A stretch of 64,000 nt of DNA from Streptomyces longhuiensis (GCF_020616555.1 NZ_CP085173.1:1-64000), one strand, 5' to 3'. Shown: positions 16,904 to 25,990, numbered from the stretch's first letter. Made by a program: numbers and translations. The notes: generated by a model from the sequence alone, not told the origin.

Positions 16904-19900
16904 ACCGCTCCCCCGCACCCGCTTCGACCCGGCGCCCACGCCGAACGGCAGCGCTGCTGCTGCGCGCCGTCGGCGCTCTCGTGGCCCTGGTTCTCACCGT
17001 GGTGGCCCTGCCGTGGCTGCTGTGGCAGGCGAGCGTGGCGCTCGCGCCCGGTGGCTGGGACGGGTTGCAGCACCTCTTCACCCGTCAGGACACCGGAAGT
17101 TTCGCCCTGCTGGCCGTGTGCGTGATCGGCTGGCTCGCCTGGGCGAGCTTCATCCTGTCCCTGCTGCTGGAGATCCCTGCCCAGCTGCGCGGCGTGCGCG
17201 CACCGCGCCTGCCCGGCATCCAGGTGAGTCAGCGCGCGGCTGCTGCGCTGGTCGGCTCACTGCTCGTGCTCCTGCCGACCGGTACGGCCCTGGCAGCCAC
17301 TCCGGCCGAGGCCGCGCCACGCGCCGAGACCTCCGTGACCGTCCCGGCACAACCAGGAGCCGGCGACCACGCGACGTCGCCCGCTGCCACTGCCCCCGGC
17401 AGCACAGCACGACAGGCCGCCCACAGTGCGCAGGACACCTACACAGTCCGCGACACGCGGCCCGCTGAAAGCCTGTGGAGCATCGCCGAGCGTCTCTACG
17501 GCAACGGTGAGGCCTACACGCACATCGCGCAGGCCAACGAGGGCAGGGCCATGGCCGACGGACAGACCTTCCACGCCGACGCCCCCATCCGGCCGGGCTG
17601 GATCCTGCAGCTGCCGGCCGAGGTGCCCCGCATCGACGCGCAGCACCCGGCAGATCAGGAAGAGGCGGGGCTGCAGACGCAGACTGCTGCCACACAGCCC
17701 GCCGCAACGGCGCATGTCGTCGAGGGCGGCGAGTCGATCTCTGAGATCGCGAAGGATGAGACCGGTGACGCGACCAACTGGCCCCATCTGTATGCGGCCA
17801 GCCGAGGCGCCCAGCCGGATGGCCTGCCCCGCATCACCGACCCGAATCTAATCTTCCCCGGGCAGCGGATCACCATCCCCACGGCAACTGCCCCTCACGA
17901 CCAGCAGGATGACTCCTCCGGACAGCAGGACCAGGAACAACCCGCAGAGTCGGACCATCATGCGCAGCAGCCCCCGCGCGCCGGCAGCGGACCGGACCAG
18001 GACGACCACGACTCCGCGTACAAGCCGGATCACGGCAGCGGATCCGGAGAAACGGCAGCCTCCCCGAAGCCGACAACAGAGCACAGCAAGAGCCCGGCAT
18101 CTTCGTCCGCGCAGCCCAGCAACACGCAGCGCCCCGTGTCCCCCTCTGCGCAGCCCAGCCACAGTGCCCGCCCGTCAGCGCCTGCCACGGCCTCACCGTC
18201 GGCGTCTTCGCCCGAGCAGGAGCACTCCCCCGCCGCATCGCAGAGTTCCGCCACGAACAACGCGAATGACTCCTCTTCCCTCGTGTCCACGCGGACAGCT
18301 ACAGGGGCATTCGCACTGCTGGCTGCCGCCCTGACCGGGACGCTCGCGTTTCGGCGGCTGCGGCAGCGGCGCTCACGAAAGCCCGGCCAGAGTCTGCCCG
18401 AGGCGGTGCCGACCGCTGTGGAGGCCGAGCTGGAGCAGGCAGCGGGTGACGAAAGTGCCGGAGTGCTGCGCCTGCACGCCGCCCTGTCGGCCCTCGCCCA
18501 CCAGACCGGCGGCACTGGCCCTCCGCTGCGGGCCGCCCGGATCACCACTGACGGCGTCCAGGTCCTGCCCGCCGACGTCGCGGCCCAGCCCGTGACGCCG
18601 TTCACCACATCTCGAGCTGGCTGGTGGGAACTGCCGGACACGGACGACCTGCCCGTTCCCGAGGACGGGTCGGCCACGACGACAGCTCCCTATCCGGCAC
18701 TTGTCACCCTCGGCACCGACCCAGGCGGCGACTTGGTGCTGGCGAACCTGCCCGCGCTGGAAGTCCTTCTCGTCGATGGCGAGCCGGACGACCGCACGGA
18801 AGTCATCGCCGCTCTGGCAGCCGAACTCACCCTCGCCCCCTTCGCCGAACATGTCGAGGTCGTCGCCAGTGGAATGGGCAGCATGGGCGCCGATCTCGCC
18901 GCCCTCGGTGTCCAGTACCTGCCCGACCCGCGCCTAGCAGCCACAGAATTCGCCGCGCGGCTGCTGGAAGCCCACCAGGAACCCGAGGACTCCGCGCTGC
19001 CGTACGTGCTGCTGTGCGCCGGCCTGGACGACGACGTCGCCTGGCAGTTCGCGCAGAGCCTGGACAAGGCCCAAGGTCTGGTCCCCGCCGTGCTCGTCAT
19101 GCCCTCCACAGCGAGCACGATGTTCCCCGACGCCGAAACCGTTGATGCCGCAACGAGTGAACCCCAGCGCATCGACACGATCGGCTGCGACCTTGTGCTG
19201 CAGCGCCTCGATGCCGGATCGATCGCGGAACTGGCAGAAGCCTTCCGCCAGAGCAGCAAACAACCAGTAGACGCAGACGGCGTCTGGGAGCACGTCCTAC
19301 CGGAGACCACCGCGCTGCCCGACCCCGCTCCACCCGTGACTGCGGTGCCCAACCAGGCCCAAGACGTCGGCGACAGCGCCGACCCCCTCCCTGCTGAGGG
19401 CCAGGCGGCTGTTCCGGTCGGATTCCAGGCGTTCCTGGGTGCTGCGGCCGACCCTGGCCAGGCCCCGCTCACGGCTGTTCAGACCCCGCCCGCGCCCAGC
19501 ACAGAGCCCAGCTCTGGTGAGGGCCAGCCGGAGCGGATCGGGCCTCGCTTCCGCATTCCGCCCTCCCACACCATCCTCACTCCCGAGCGCGTCGCCGCGA
19601 TCGGCGAGACGGACGAGGACAAGGCACTCAGCGAAGCCAGGCCCGACGACACTACGCCCAGATTGCGGCTCCTCGGCGGGCTTCGCGTGGAGAACGCCGA
19701 CCTCGAGCCGCGCCTCATCGAACTCGCGGCTCACCTGCTGCTGCGCCCGGGCAGCAGTGCCGAAGTGCTGTGTGAGGACCTAGGCAACCGGGAACCGTGG
19801 TCGGCATCCACCCTCAATGCACGGCTGAGGGAACTACGCAGGCGGCTCGGCACGGACCCCGACGGCGTTCTGTACGTGGCGCAGCGGGTGAGTAAAGCCT

Positions 19901-20361
19901 CCCCCTATGCGCTGTCGGACACGGTGCGCTGCGACTGGCACGAGTTCGAGCGGCTCGCCGAACTCGGCATCAGCCGCGGCGAACAGGGACTGCACTACCT
20001 CGAACGCGCCCTCGCCCTCGTCGCAGGCGTGCCGCTCGGTGAACATGCGTCGTCCTGGATGGTGCCGCTGCGCACCTACATGCAGGACCGGATCGCTGAC
20101 GTCGCCTCCACGGTGGCCACATATCGCACGCTGGCCGGTCCCCATCAGGACTTCCCCAGCGCACGCCAGGCCTGCGCGACCGGCCTGTTGGCGGACAGCC
20201 TCGCCGAGACCCTGCACCGGGCGATGCTGAAGATCGAAGCGGCCGCGGGCAACCGGACGGGGCTGCGCACCGCCGTCGCGCACTGGCAGGACGCGACCAG
20301 ACACCTCAGCGAAGTCGACACCACAACCCAGGCCCTCGTCGACAAACTGCTGTCCGCATAG
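16900..20361 (+). CDS. Giant LysM - transmembrane - BTAD putative signalling protein
   Basis: A 1153-residue protein. Three N-terminal helices (about 20-48, 64-90, 107-130) are followed by two LysM-type domains (about 178-232, YTVRDTRPAESLWSIAERLYG; and 268-328, HVVEGGESISEIAKDETGD). A Ser/Pro/Gln linker to about 465, another helix (GAFALLAAALTGTLAF) and a long cytoplasmic region come next. The C-terminus has a winged-helix-like segment (LRLLGGLRVENADLE) and a BTAD repeat domain (CDWHEFERLAELG to the end). LysM binds peptidoglycan and BTAD is found in SARP/AfsR-type regulators. The protein could therefore sense the wall outside and act on DNA or partners inside. It is the last gene of the Tad block, overlapping the TadG-like gene by four bases. 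Confidence 0.85.
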   Translation: MNRSPAPASTRRPRRTAALLLRAVGALVALVLTVVALPWLLWQASVALAPGGWDGLQHLFTRQDTGSFALLAVCVIGWLAWASFILSLLLEIPAQLRGVRAPRLPGIQVSQRAAAALVGSLLVLLPTGTALAATPAEAAPRAETSVTVPAQPGAGDHATSPAATAPGSTARQAAHSAQDTYTVRDTRPAESLWSIAERLYGNGEAYTHIAQANEGRAMADGQTFHADAPIRPGWILQLPAEVPRIDAQHPADQEEAGLQTQTAATQPAATAHVVEGGESISEIAKDETGDATNWPHLYAASRGAQPDGLPRITDPNLIFPGQRITIPTATAPHDQQDDSSGQQDQEQPAESDHHAQQPPRAGSGPDQDDHDSAYKPDHGSGSGETAASPKPTTEHSKSPASSSAQPSNTQRPVSPSAQPSHSARPSAPATASPSASSPEQEHSPAASQSSATNNANDSSSLVSTRTATGAFALLAAALTGTLAFRRLRQRRSRKPGQSLPEAVPTAVEAELEQAAGDESAGVLRLHAALSALAHQTGGTGPPLRAARITTDGVQVLPADVAAQPVTPFTTSRAGWWELPDTDDLPVPEDGSATTTAPYPALVTLGTDPGGDLVLANLPALEVLLVDGEPDDRTEVIAALAAELTLAPFAEHVEVVASGMGSMGADLAALGVQYLPDPRLAATEFAARLLEAHQEPEDSALPYVLLCAGLDDDVAWQFAQSLDKAQGLVPAVLVMPSTASTMFPDAETVDAATSEPQRIDTIGCDLVLQRLDAGSIAELAEAFRQSSKQPVDADGVWEHVLPETTALPDPAPPVTAVPNQAQDVGDSADPLPAEGQAAVPVGFQAFLGAAADPGQAPLTAVQTPPAPSTEPSSGEGQPERIGPRFRIPPSHTILTPERVAAIGETDEDKALSEARPDDTTPRLRLLGGLRVENADLEPRLIELAAHLLLRPGSSAEVLCEDLGNREPWSASTLNARLRELRRRLGTDPDGVLYVAQRVSKASPYALSDTVRCDWHEFERLAELGISRGEQGLHYLERALALVAGVPLGEHASSWMVPLRTYMQDRIADVASTVATYRTLAGPHQDFPSARQACATGLLADSLAETLHRAMLKIEAAAGNRTGLRTAVAHWQDATRHLSEVDTTTQALVDKLLSA

Positions 20362-20363
20362 CG

Positions 20364-21056
20364 ACGCAGGGCAAGTGGCGGGCTCTGCCTGCGGATTTCC
20401 CGCCCTGGCGCACGGTCTGGGGGTTCATGGCCCGCTGGGCCGCGGCCGAGATCATCGGCCAGCTCCGTGACCATCTCGCCGGGCGGATCTGCCGCGACAT
20501 GGGCAAAGGCCCCCGGGCGGTGGCCACCGTGATTGACTCCCAGAGCGTGAAAGCCGCGGAGACCGTCTCCAAGGCCACCCGCGGCTACGACGCGGGCAAG
20601 AAGATCAACGGCCGCAAGCGCCACCTGGTCGTCGACACCCGCGGCCTACCCCTCATGGTCATGGTCACCCCCGCCGACCTGCACGACGCCGCAGCGGCGA
20701 AGGAAGTCCTGTTCCGCCTGCGCCTGATGCACCCCGAGATCACGATCGTCTGGGCCGACTCCGCCTACGCCGGGAAGCTCGTCGACTGGGCGAAACAGCA
20801 CCTCAACCTCACCATCAAGCCCGTCAGCCGTCCCAAGGACGCCTCCGGCTTCGTCGTGCTCCCCCGCCGCTGGGTCGTCGAACGCAGTCTGGCGTGGATG
20901 ATGCACGCCCGCCGCCACGCGAGGGAATACGAACGGGTCATCCAGCACTCCGAGACCCTGATCACCTGGGCAGCCATCGCCCTCATGACCAGGCGCCTCG
21001 CCCGGAAAGGCGCCACCCCCAGCTGGCCGAGGAAACCGGCGCCGACCGATGCTTGA
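20364..21056 (+). pseudogene. 5'-truncated IS5-family transposase (IS remnant)
   Basis: In-frame coding starts three bases after the previous stop with QGKWRALPADFPPWRTV, a conserved internal motif of IS5-type transposases; the first roughly 50 residues of the family are missing. The DDE core is intact: IDSQSVKAAETV (first Asp), GKKINGRKRHLVVDTRGLPL, VWADSAYAG (second Asp) and RRWVVERSLAWM (Glu). The first internal ATG is 20427, giving 209 residues. No terminal inverted repeats were found on either side. It lies exactly at the edge of the secretion block and was probably truncated by recombination there. Confidence 0.85.
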
Positions 21057-21092
21057 GCCTCTGGCCAGCCGAACGAGGCCTGGTGTGAGCCG

Positions 21093-21809
21093 CTACCGGC
21101 GGCGGCAGCAGAACTCGGCATGAGTGGGACGGGGAGAGGCGCGGGAGACGATGTCGAACCCGGCGCGTTGCAGCATGCCCTCGACGATCCAGGTGTAGGT
21201 GGAGTACTCCTCTCGGACATGGGCTTCGAAGTCGGTCTTGGTGAAGCCCTCGCCGTCCGGACGGCCTGCTGCATCGATCCACTGCTGCAGGTGGGTCTCT
21301 GCGCTGGAAGGCTCGAAACTGAAGATCACGTCCCACAAGTAGAAGACCCCGCCACGACGGAGCATCCCGGCTGCGTTGAGCAGGGCCTGCTGCTTCCAGA
21401 AGTCCGGAAGCTGGTGCAGGGCCGACTTCGTAGTCACCACGTCGGCGAGAGGACCCTGGTGGGTGTAGTCGAGAAAGCCGGCGTGGTGCCACTGCGGTGC
21501 AACACCGAACCGATCAGCCCGCGCCTTGGCGAAGACCAGCATTTCCTCGGAGACATCCACACCATGCGCGACGGCCCCGCGCCGTGCGGCCTGGACAGCC
21601 AGTGAACCGGTACCGCACGCGAGATCGACCAGTTGGATGCCTGCGCTGACGCCCAAGCGGTCCAGCAGCGCGTCGTCAGCTTGGGGGTCAGTGCCCTGGT
21701 TGCGGTCGTAGGCAGCGACTGCGGCCTTGCTGCCCAAGTCGATGCCGACCGGCGCATATTCGGAGAAGTACCAGACAGGACGGGAATGTGTCGTGTCGCT
21801 TCGTGGCAT
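21093..21809 (-). CDS. Class I SAM-dependent methyltransferase
   Basis: A 238-residue protein with a Rossmann-type SAM-binding fold. Motif I is LVDLACGTGSLAVQAA near residues 60-75, followed by the acidic strand end GVDVSEEML and a post-I region PLADVVTTKSALHQLPD. The C-terminal third (about 180-238) carries Trp/Tyr-rich HVREEYSTYTWIVEGML, as in small-molecule methyltransferases of the UbiE/TehB type. The substrate is unknown. It is divergent from a LysR gene 74 bp away, which may control it. Confidence 0.82.
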   Translation of the reverse strand: MPRSDTTHSRPVWYFSEYAPVGIDLGSKAAVAAYDRNQGTDPQADDALLDRLGVSAGIQLVDLACGTGSLAVQAARRGAVAHGVDVSEEMLVFAKARADRFGVAPQWHHAGFLDYTHQGPLADVVTTKSALHQLPDFWKQQALLNAAGMLRRGGVFYLWDVIFSFEPSSAETHLQQWIDAAGRPDGEGFTKTDFEAHVREEYSTYTWIVEGMLQRAGFDIVSRASPRPTHAEFCCRRR

Positions 21810-21834
21810 GCCCCGTTTGTAGGCTCCCCACAGG

Positions 21835-21857
21835 ACTTACGGCAACGACAACTTACG
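21835..21857. promoter_or_regulatory. Direct repeat ACTTACG in a divergent promoter
   Basis: ACTTACG occurs at 21835-21841 and 21851-21857, 16 bp apart, in the 74-bp gap between the methyltransferase and LysR genes. It is a candidate binding site for the LysR protein; there is no other support. Confidence 0.3.
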
Positions 21858-21883
21858 TACCGCGGCATTGCGAAAGGTGAAAG

Positions 21884-22771
21884 GTGCAGGACCACGACCA
21901 GTACCGCCTCTTCCTCCACCTCGCGGAGACGCTCAGCTTCACCCGCACCGCTGCTGACTGCCACGTCAGCCCTGCCACGCTGTCCCGCACCGTGCAGCGG
22001 CTTGAGGCCGCCACCGGACACCGCCTACTCGACCGCGGCCCTCACGGGGTATGCCTGACCACGCACGGCCGCGCCTTCCGACAATATGCAGCCGAAGCCC
22101 TGGACCTATGGACCCGCTACCGCAGCGACGGTGCAGCAGACGACGACCTCAGCGGACACCTGCGGGTGTTCGCCTCCGTCACCGCATGCCACACCCTCCT
22201 GCCCGACCTGCTTGCCCCCCTGCGCGAGGCGCACCCGCGCGTGAGCATCTCCTTACGCACCGGCGACGCCGCAGCCGCCCTTGCCCTGCTCGACCAGGGC
22301 GAGGCCGACCTTGCCGTCGCAGCCCTCCCAGCCCGGATTCCCGCCACCGTGCTCGCCCGGCAGATCGCGCAGACCCCGCTCGTCCTCGTCCAGGCCAGGC
22401 CCCCGTTGGCCGACGAGGAGTTCACCGCCACAGCGGAGCCCTTCGTCCTGCCACGGCAGGGACTCGTGCGCGCTGCCGCAGACCAGTGGTTCCGAGACCT
22501 GGGCATCCATCCGCACATCGCTGCCGAGACCGAAGGCCATGAAGCGCTGCTCACCCTTGTCGCTCTGGGCTACGGCACGGGCATCGTCCCCGATCTTGTC
22601 CTGCAACACAGCGGACTCCGCTCCAGACTTCGCCAGGTGACTGCCCCATCCGTACCAGATCGGCTCACCATCGGCGTCTGCATCCGACGGGCCGACGTAC
22701 ACCGCCCCTTGGTCGCCGCAGCCTGGGCGGCAACCCAGCCGGGCAGAGCGGACCGCCTAGCTCAGCTGTGA
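21884..22771 (+). CDS. LysR-family transcriptional regulator (IlvY-like)
   Basis: A 295-residue LysR regulator. The N-terminal winged HTH (about 1-60) includes LSFTRTAADCHVSPATLSRTVQRLE. The effector domain (about 90-290) has the two-lobe pattern with ADLAVAALPARIP and GYGTGIVPDLVL. The sequence style resembles the IlvY branch, but no ilvC is nearby, so the target is probably the divergent methyltransferase. GTG 21884 follows GAAAGG at 21872-21877. Confidence 0.85.
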   Translation: MQDHDQYRLFLHLAETLSFTRTAADCHVSPATLSRTVQRLEAATGHRLLDRGPHGVCLTTHGRAFRQYAAEALDLWTRYRSDGAADDDLSGHLRVFASVTACHTLLPDLLAPLREAHPRVSISLRTGDAAAALALLDQGEADLAVAALPARIPATVLARQIAQTPLVLVQARPPLADEEFTATAEPFVLPRQGLVRAAADQWFRDLGIHPHIAAETEGHEALLTLVALGYGTGIVPDLVLQHSGLRSRLRQVTAPSVPDRLTIGVCIRRADVHRPLVAAAWAATQPGRADRLAQL

Positions 22772-22791
22772 AGGGGTTCGAAAACACGCAC

Positions 22792-23295
22792 TTATGGTGT
22801 CGCGGGGGTCGTCTCGGTCACCGCGGGGCAGTCATGTTGGCGGGGCGGGGGACCCACGACGTTGAGGACGGGGTCTTCCCCCTCCGGGATTTCGAAGACG
22901 AAAACGACGCCGGAGGACATGGCCTGGACCGAGCATTGGTTGCCGAAGGTCAAGGGTGTGTATGGCCGCCAGGTGCAACCGGCGCGATCGAGAGATTCGA
23001 TCACGTCGGCATACTTGAGGTTGCCGGGGAATGCTTCCCTGCCGACCAAGCCGGCAGGGAGATCGATGCCATCACGCCAGGTCTGAAGACAGATCAGGAT
23101 GATCTTCTGGCAGCGGCAGACACTCAGCTCAAGGTCTCCGTAGGCGAACAGGCGCGGCCATGAGTGACGCTTCCCGATGACCACCTCAAAGGGCTCGCCG
23201 AGCACTGCGGTGACCGTGTCCCAGGCGGCGCCGTTCGAGAGCGGACCCAGCTGTCCCGACTGGGCGAATTCCGTCAGGACGTCGAGTAGCTCCAT
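22792..23295 (-). CDS. Hypothetical protein
   Basis: About 167 residues from ATG 23295, where the compact domain begins (MELLDVLTEFAQSGQLGPL). The frame is open further upstream to ATG 23388 or beyond, but that extension is Pro/Ser-rich and no ribosome binding site decides the start. The core has LGEPFEVVIGKRHSWPRLFAYGDLELSVC, two Cys near LSVCRCQKIILICLQ, and a beta-rich end. No family is recognised. It converges on the LysR gene, leaving only 20 bp. Confidence 0.55.
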   Translation of the reverse strand: MELLDVLTEFAQSGQLGPLSNGAAWDTVTAVLGEPFEVVIGKRHSWPRLFAYGDLELSVCRCQKIILICLQTWRDGIDLPAGLVGREAFPGNLKYADVIESLDRAGCTWRPYTPLTFGNQCSVQAMSSGVVFVFEIPEGEDPVLNVVGPPPRQHDCPAVTETTPATP

Positions 23296-23566
23296 GGGGC
23301 GGGAGCCTGTCATCTGCGGTGCCGGGCTGTCCATCGGCTTTGGGCAGGCCACGGAGGCGACGGAACGTGGCGGCGGGTCGGTGGTCATTCGGTCGCATGG
23401 CTTTCGGTGATGGCGAGACGGGCGGAGGACTCGTCCATGATGCCCTTCTCGTCGGCGAACGCCGCGAACCAGTGCCTTCGCGCTCACACTGAGAGCCGTT
23501 CAACACGCAGTGCGGTCCGGCCGGAAGCCGGTTTGCTGGACTTCGCGGAGCATCAGGTCTCCGAGT

Positions 23567-23783
23567 TGCGCAGGGGACTATCACTCGTTGCGCGGCCATT
23601 GCCAGTGGCCTCACGTCAACGAGTTGAGCAGCAAGAAAGTGCAGGTCAAGGCAGTGTGCAACTTCGTTGAACTGCGCAAGGCCTTGCTGTGTAGCTGTCG
23701 GCCACTGCGCAGATGAGTGCGCACCTCCCCTGTATTGCGCAGTGGGTACGGCTACGGGTGCGCACTGCTGTGGTGGCTGCGCA
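23567..23783. repeat. Cluster of seven TGCGCA words
   Basis: TGCGCA occurs at 23567, 23673, 23706, 23718, 23736, 23759 and 23778. Five copies lie in 78 bp; under 0.1 would be expected by chance at this base composition. The copies at 23706 and 23736 form part of a 10-bp inverted repeat (23702-23711 with 23736-23745) just past the stop of the DUF2637 gene. The last two copies are inside its final codons. The rest of 23296-23751 shows nothing recognisable. Confidence 0.6.
23702..23745 (-). terminator. Hairpin downstream of the DUF2637 gene
   Basis: CCACTGCGCA (23702-23711) pairs perfectly with TGCGCAGTGG (23736-23745); the loop itself contains the palindrome GTGCGCAC. The hairpin starts six bases after the leftward gene ends. 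No T-tract is present, so this could instead be a protein-binding site. Confidence 0.4.
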
Positions 23784-25545
23784 GGGCGTGGTAGCGGCGC
23801 TCGAACCCGGACGCGAGATGCTCGGCGCGCTGCAGATCGTCGAGGGTCAGCTGCCGGTTGCCCGACTTGATTCCGTCGTCGGCGAGCCGATGAAGCAGTG
23901 CTTCGTATGTCGGGGGTTCACCCAGGCGCTCGTATGCGTCGGCCCACCGGCGGTAGATGCGCTGCTCCAGTGCATACCGGCGCAGCGTGCTCGGGCTGAC
24001 CGGCCGTCCCTTGTCGCCCAGTACGCCGGAGGCAGCGAGCTGTTGGGATATCTCCTCCCAGGCTGCTCCACCCTTGGGCTCCATGCCGTGGGTGTCCACG
24101 TAATTGTGGTAGACGCGGTAGTACCGGTCGGGGTTCGTGAGCCGTGCGAGCTCCTCCCCCGCATCCCCTGCGTCGTCCTGCGTCGTGGAAGTGTCGAGGG
24201 CTACGTCGATCTGCGCGCGGTCCCGCTGCGAGGGAACCGGCGCCACGTCGTCCGACGGAGTCTGGCTTGCCGCCAGCCCCTCGGCGGGCGTCGTGTCCGC
24301 GGCGCTAGGGGCCGGGAGCTGCTCCGCTGTGACCTCGGCGGGCAGCAGGTGCGGCTCGGGAGCGTCCAAGTTGTAGCGCTCTCGCAGGTACTGCGCGAAC
24401 ACTGCCGTATCGGGTGAGTCGCCGAACTCCTCGACATAGGCGCGGGCCACATCCCAGTAGAACGCCGCCCACGTCTCCTCTGAGACCGGCACCTCAGCCT
24501 GCGGGCCTTCCGCGTCCCCCGTGGCCTGGTGGCCGCCGTTCACTTCGACCCTGGCCGCACATACGGCCAGGAGCGGCGTCAGATCCGTCTCCGGCAGCGG
24601 GCTGCCGTCGTCCTGGGCAGCGCCCCACTCGTCCCGCAGATGGTGAGCGAACTGGGCCGCCGTCGGAACGACCTGATACTCAGCCAGGAAGTCCTCGTAG
24701 GCGCTGAAGTAGTCGATCGGGCCCGCCGTCTCGACAGAGTGCTCCGTCTGCTGAGCGAACGACGGGCTCGAAGGCTCTGCCGCAGGAACCTCTACGGCGT
24801 CGATCGACGGCTCCAGCTCCGGAGCTGCCAGCTGCGGTGCGGCCGGCAGCAGCCGTGCTTCGATCCCCGCTGCCGCCAACCCTTCCGGAGCGGTCTGGGC
24901 GAGCGGGACGCCGTAGCGCGCGAGGCGCAGCGGCATCAGGGACTCGACGGGGGCCTTGCGGCGCCAGGCGCGGCCGAAACGGGAGTGCAGACGGGCCTGG
25001 TAGACGAGACGGTCCTGCTCCAGCTTGATGACCTGCTCGTAGGAGCGCAGCTCCCACAGCTTCATGCGGCGCCACAGCAGGAACGTGGGCAGCGGACAGA
25101 GCAGCCAGCGCGACAGGCGCACGCCCTCCATGTGCTTGTCGGCCGTGATGTCCGCGATCCGGCCCACCGCGTGCCGCGCCGCCTCGATGGAGACGACGAA
25201 CAGGATCGGGATGACGGCGTGCATGCCGACGCCGAGGGGGTCCGGCCAGGCCGCCGCGCCGTTGAACGCGATCGTCGCCGCGGTCAGCAGCCACGCCGTC
25301 TGGCGCAGCAGGGGGAACGGTATGCGGATCCAGGTCAGCAGCAGGTCCAGGGCGAGCAGGACACAGATACCCGCGTCGATACCGACCGGGAACACATAGG
25401 AGAAGTTCCCGAACCCCTTCTGCAGCGCCAGCTCACGAACGGCCGCGTACGAACCCGCGAAACCAATACCGGCGACGACCACCACACCAGCGACAACCAC
25501 CCCGATGAGTACGCGGTGCGTCCGCATCAGCTGTGGCGCGGCCAC
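23752..25545 (-). CDS. DUF2637 membrane protein, mobile-element associated
   Basis: A 597-residue protein. Four N-terminal helices (about 10-33, 46-68, 75-95 and 103-125) form the DUF2637 domain, with the conserved FPVGIDAGICVLLALDLLLTW region. They are followed by a cytoplasmic coiled stretch (ELRSYEQVIKLEQDRLVYQAR). The long acidic central linker contains two related modules (QVVPTAAQFAHHLRDEWG and FGDSPDTAVFAQYLRERYN). A C-terminal helical domain (RRYALEQRIYRRWADAYERLG) may bind DNA or protein. DUF2637 proteins are common on Streptomyces plasmids and integrative elements, near transfer and spread genes. GTG 25545 is preferred for the GGAGG just upstream; ATG 25527 is an alternative. Confidence 0.75.
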   Translation of the reverse strand: MAAPQLMRTHRVLIGVVVAGVVVVAGIGFAGSYAAVRELALQKGFGNFSYVFPVGIDAGICVLLALDLLLTWIRIPFPLLRQTAWLLTAATIAFNGAAAWPDPLGVGMHAVIPILFVVSIEAARHAVGRIADITADKHMEGVRLSRWLLCPLPTFLLWRRMKLWELRSYEQVIKLEQDRLVYQARLHSRFGRAWRRKAPVESLMPLRLARYGVPLAQTAPEGLAAAGIEARLLPAAPQLAAPELEPSIDAVEVPAAEPSSPSFAQQTEHSVETAGPIDYFSAYEDFLAEYQVVPTAAQFAHHLRDEWGAAQDDGSPLPETDLTPLLAVCAARVEVNGGHQATGDAEGPQAEVPVSEETWAAFYWDVARAYVEEFGDSPDTAVFAQYLRERYNLDAPEPHLLPAEVTAEQLPAPSAADTTPAEGLAASQTPSDDVAPVPSQRDRAQIDVALDTSTTQDDAGDAGEELARLTNPDRYYRVYHNYVDTHGMEPKGGAAWEEISQQLAASGVLGDKGRPVSPSTLRRYALEQRIYRRWADAYERLGEPPTYEALLHRLADDGIKSGNRQLTLDDLQRAEHLASGFERRYHALRSHHSSAHP

Positions 25546-25990
25546 ACCACCCTCCGGCCCTAACTCACCCTCTGCTCCTCCCCCGCCCCGCACGCCCAAC
25601 AACCCCCATCACCTCTCGCGGTCAACTCACCCCTCACACTTCACTTTTGCACACCCGAACAAGTCACGACACAGGGAATCAACAACTGGCCAGTTGCACA
25701 CCGGTTGTTCCAGACGACAGCGCGCCTGGCGGCGCCGTCGGCACACTCCTCAGCGGGTGGAAGCCGAGGGCGCCTGATCGCAAGTGTGGTGCGAGGGCCG
25801 GCATGGGAATCCGGATGAGAGAGTTCGGTTGCCCAAGTGGCCCCAGAACTCCCTGCCCGGCGGCATGGCACGGACTGAGGGCCGAAATGGTCCAGATGCG
25901 CAGGGCCGCGTTGAGGGGCCGCTGGCTCACAGATATCGGCGTTCGAACGACACGATGTCCAGCCGCCGCGCATCCGGTGCTCTGGCTGCT
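25546..25990. other. Intergenic region upstream of the DUF2637 gene
   Basis: No gene is supported over these 445 bases. The AT-richer part 25600-25720 probably holds the leftward promoter, and a 14-bp palindrome at 25683 lies in it. The right part borders the decayed endonuclease C-terminus. Confidence 0.5.
25683..25709. promoter_or_regulatory. Palindromic candidate operator
   Basis: CAACTGGCCAGTTG (25683-25696) is a perfect 14-bp palindrome. AACAACTGG (25681-25689) and CCGGTTGTT (25701-25709) form a second, overlapping inverted repeat with one mismatch. It lies about 140 bp upstream of the DUF2637 start. Plasmid transfer genes of Streptomyces are often held off by KorA-type repressors, but no such repressor gene is seen here. 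Confidence 0.35.

Noticed and set aside
20364..21056. Intact insertion sequence
   Set aside because: The N-terminus is missing and no terminal inverted repeats were found.
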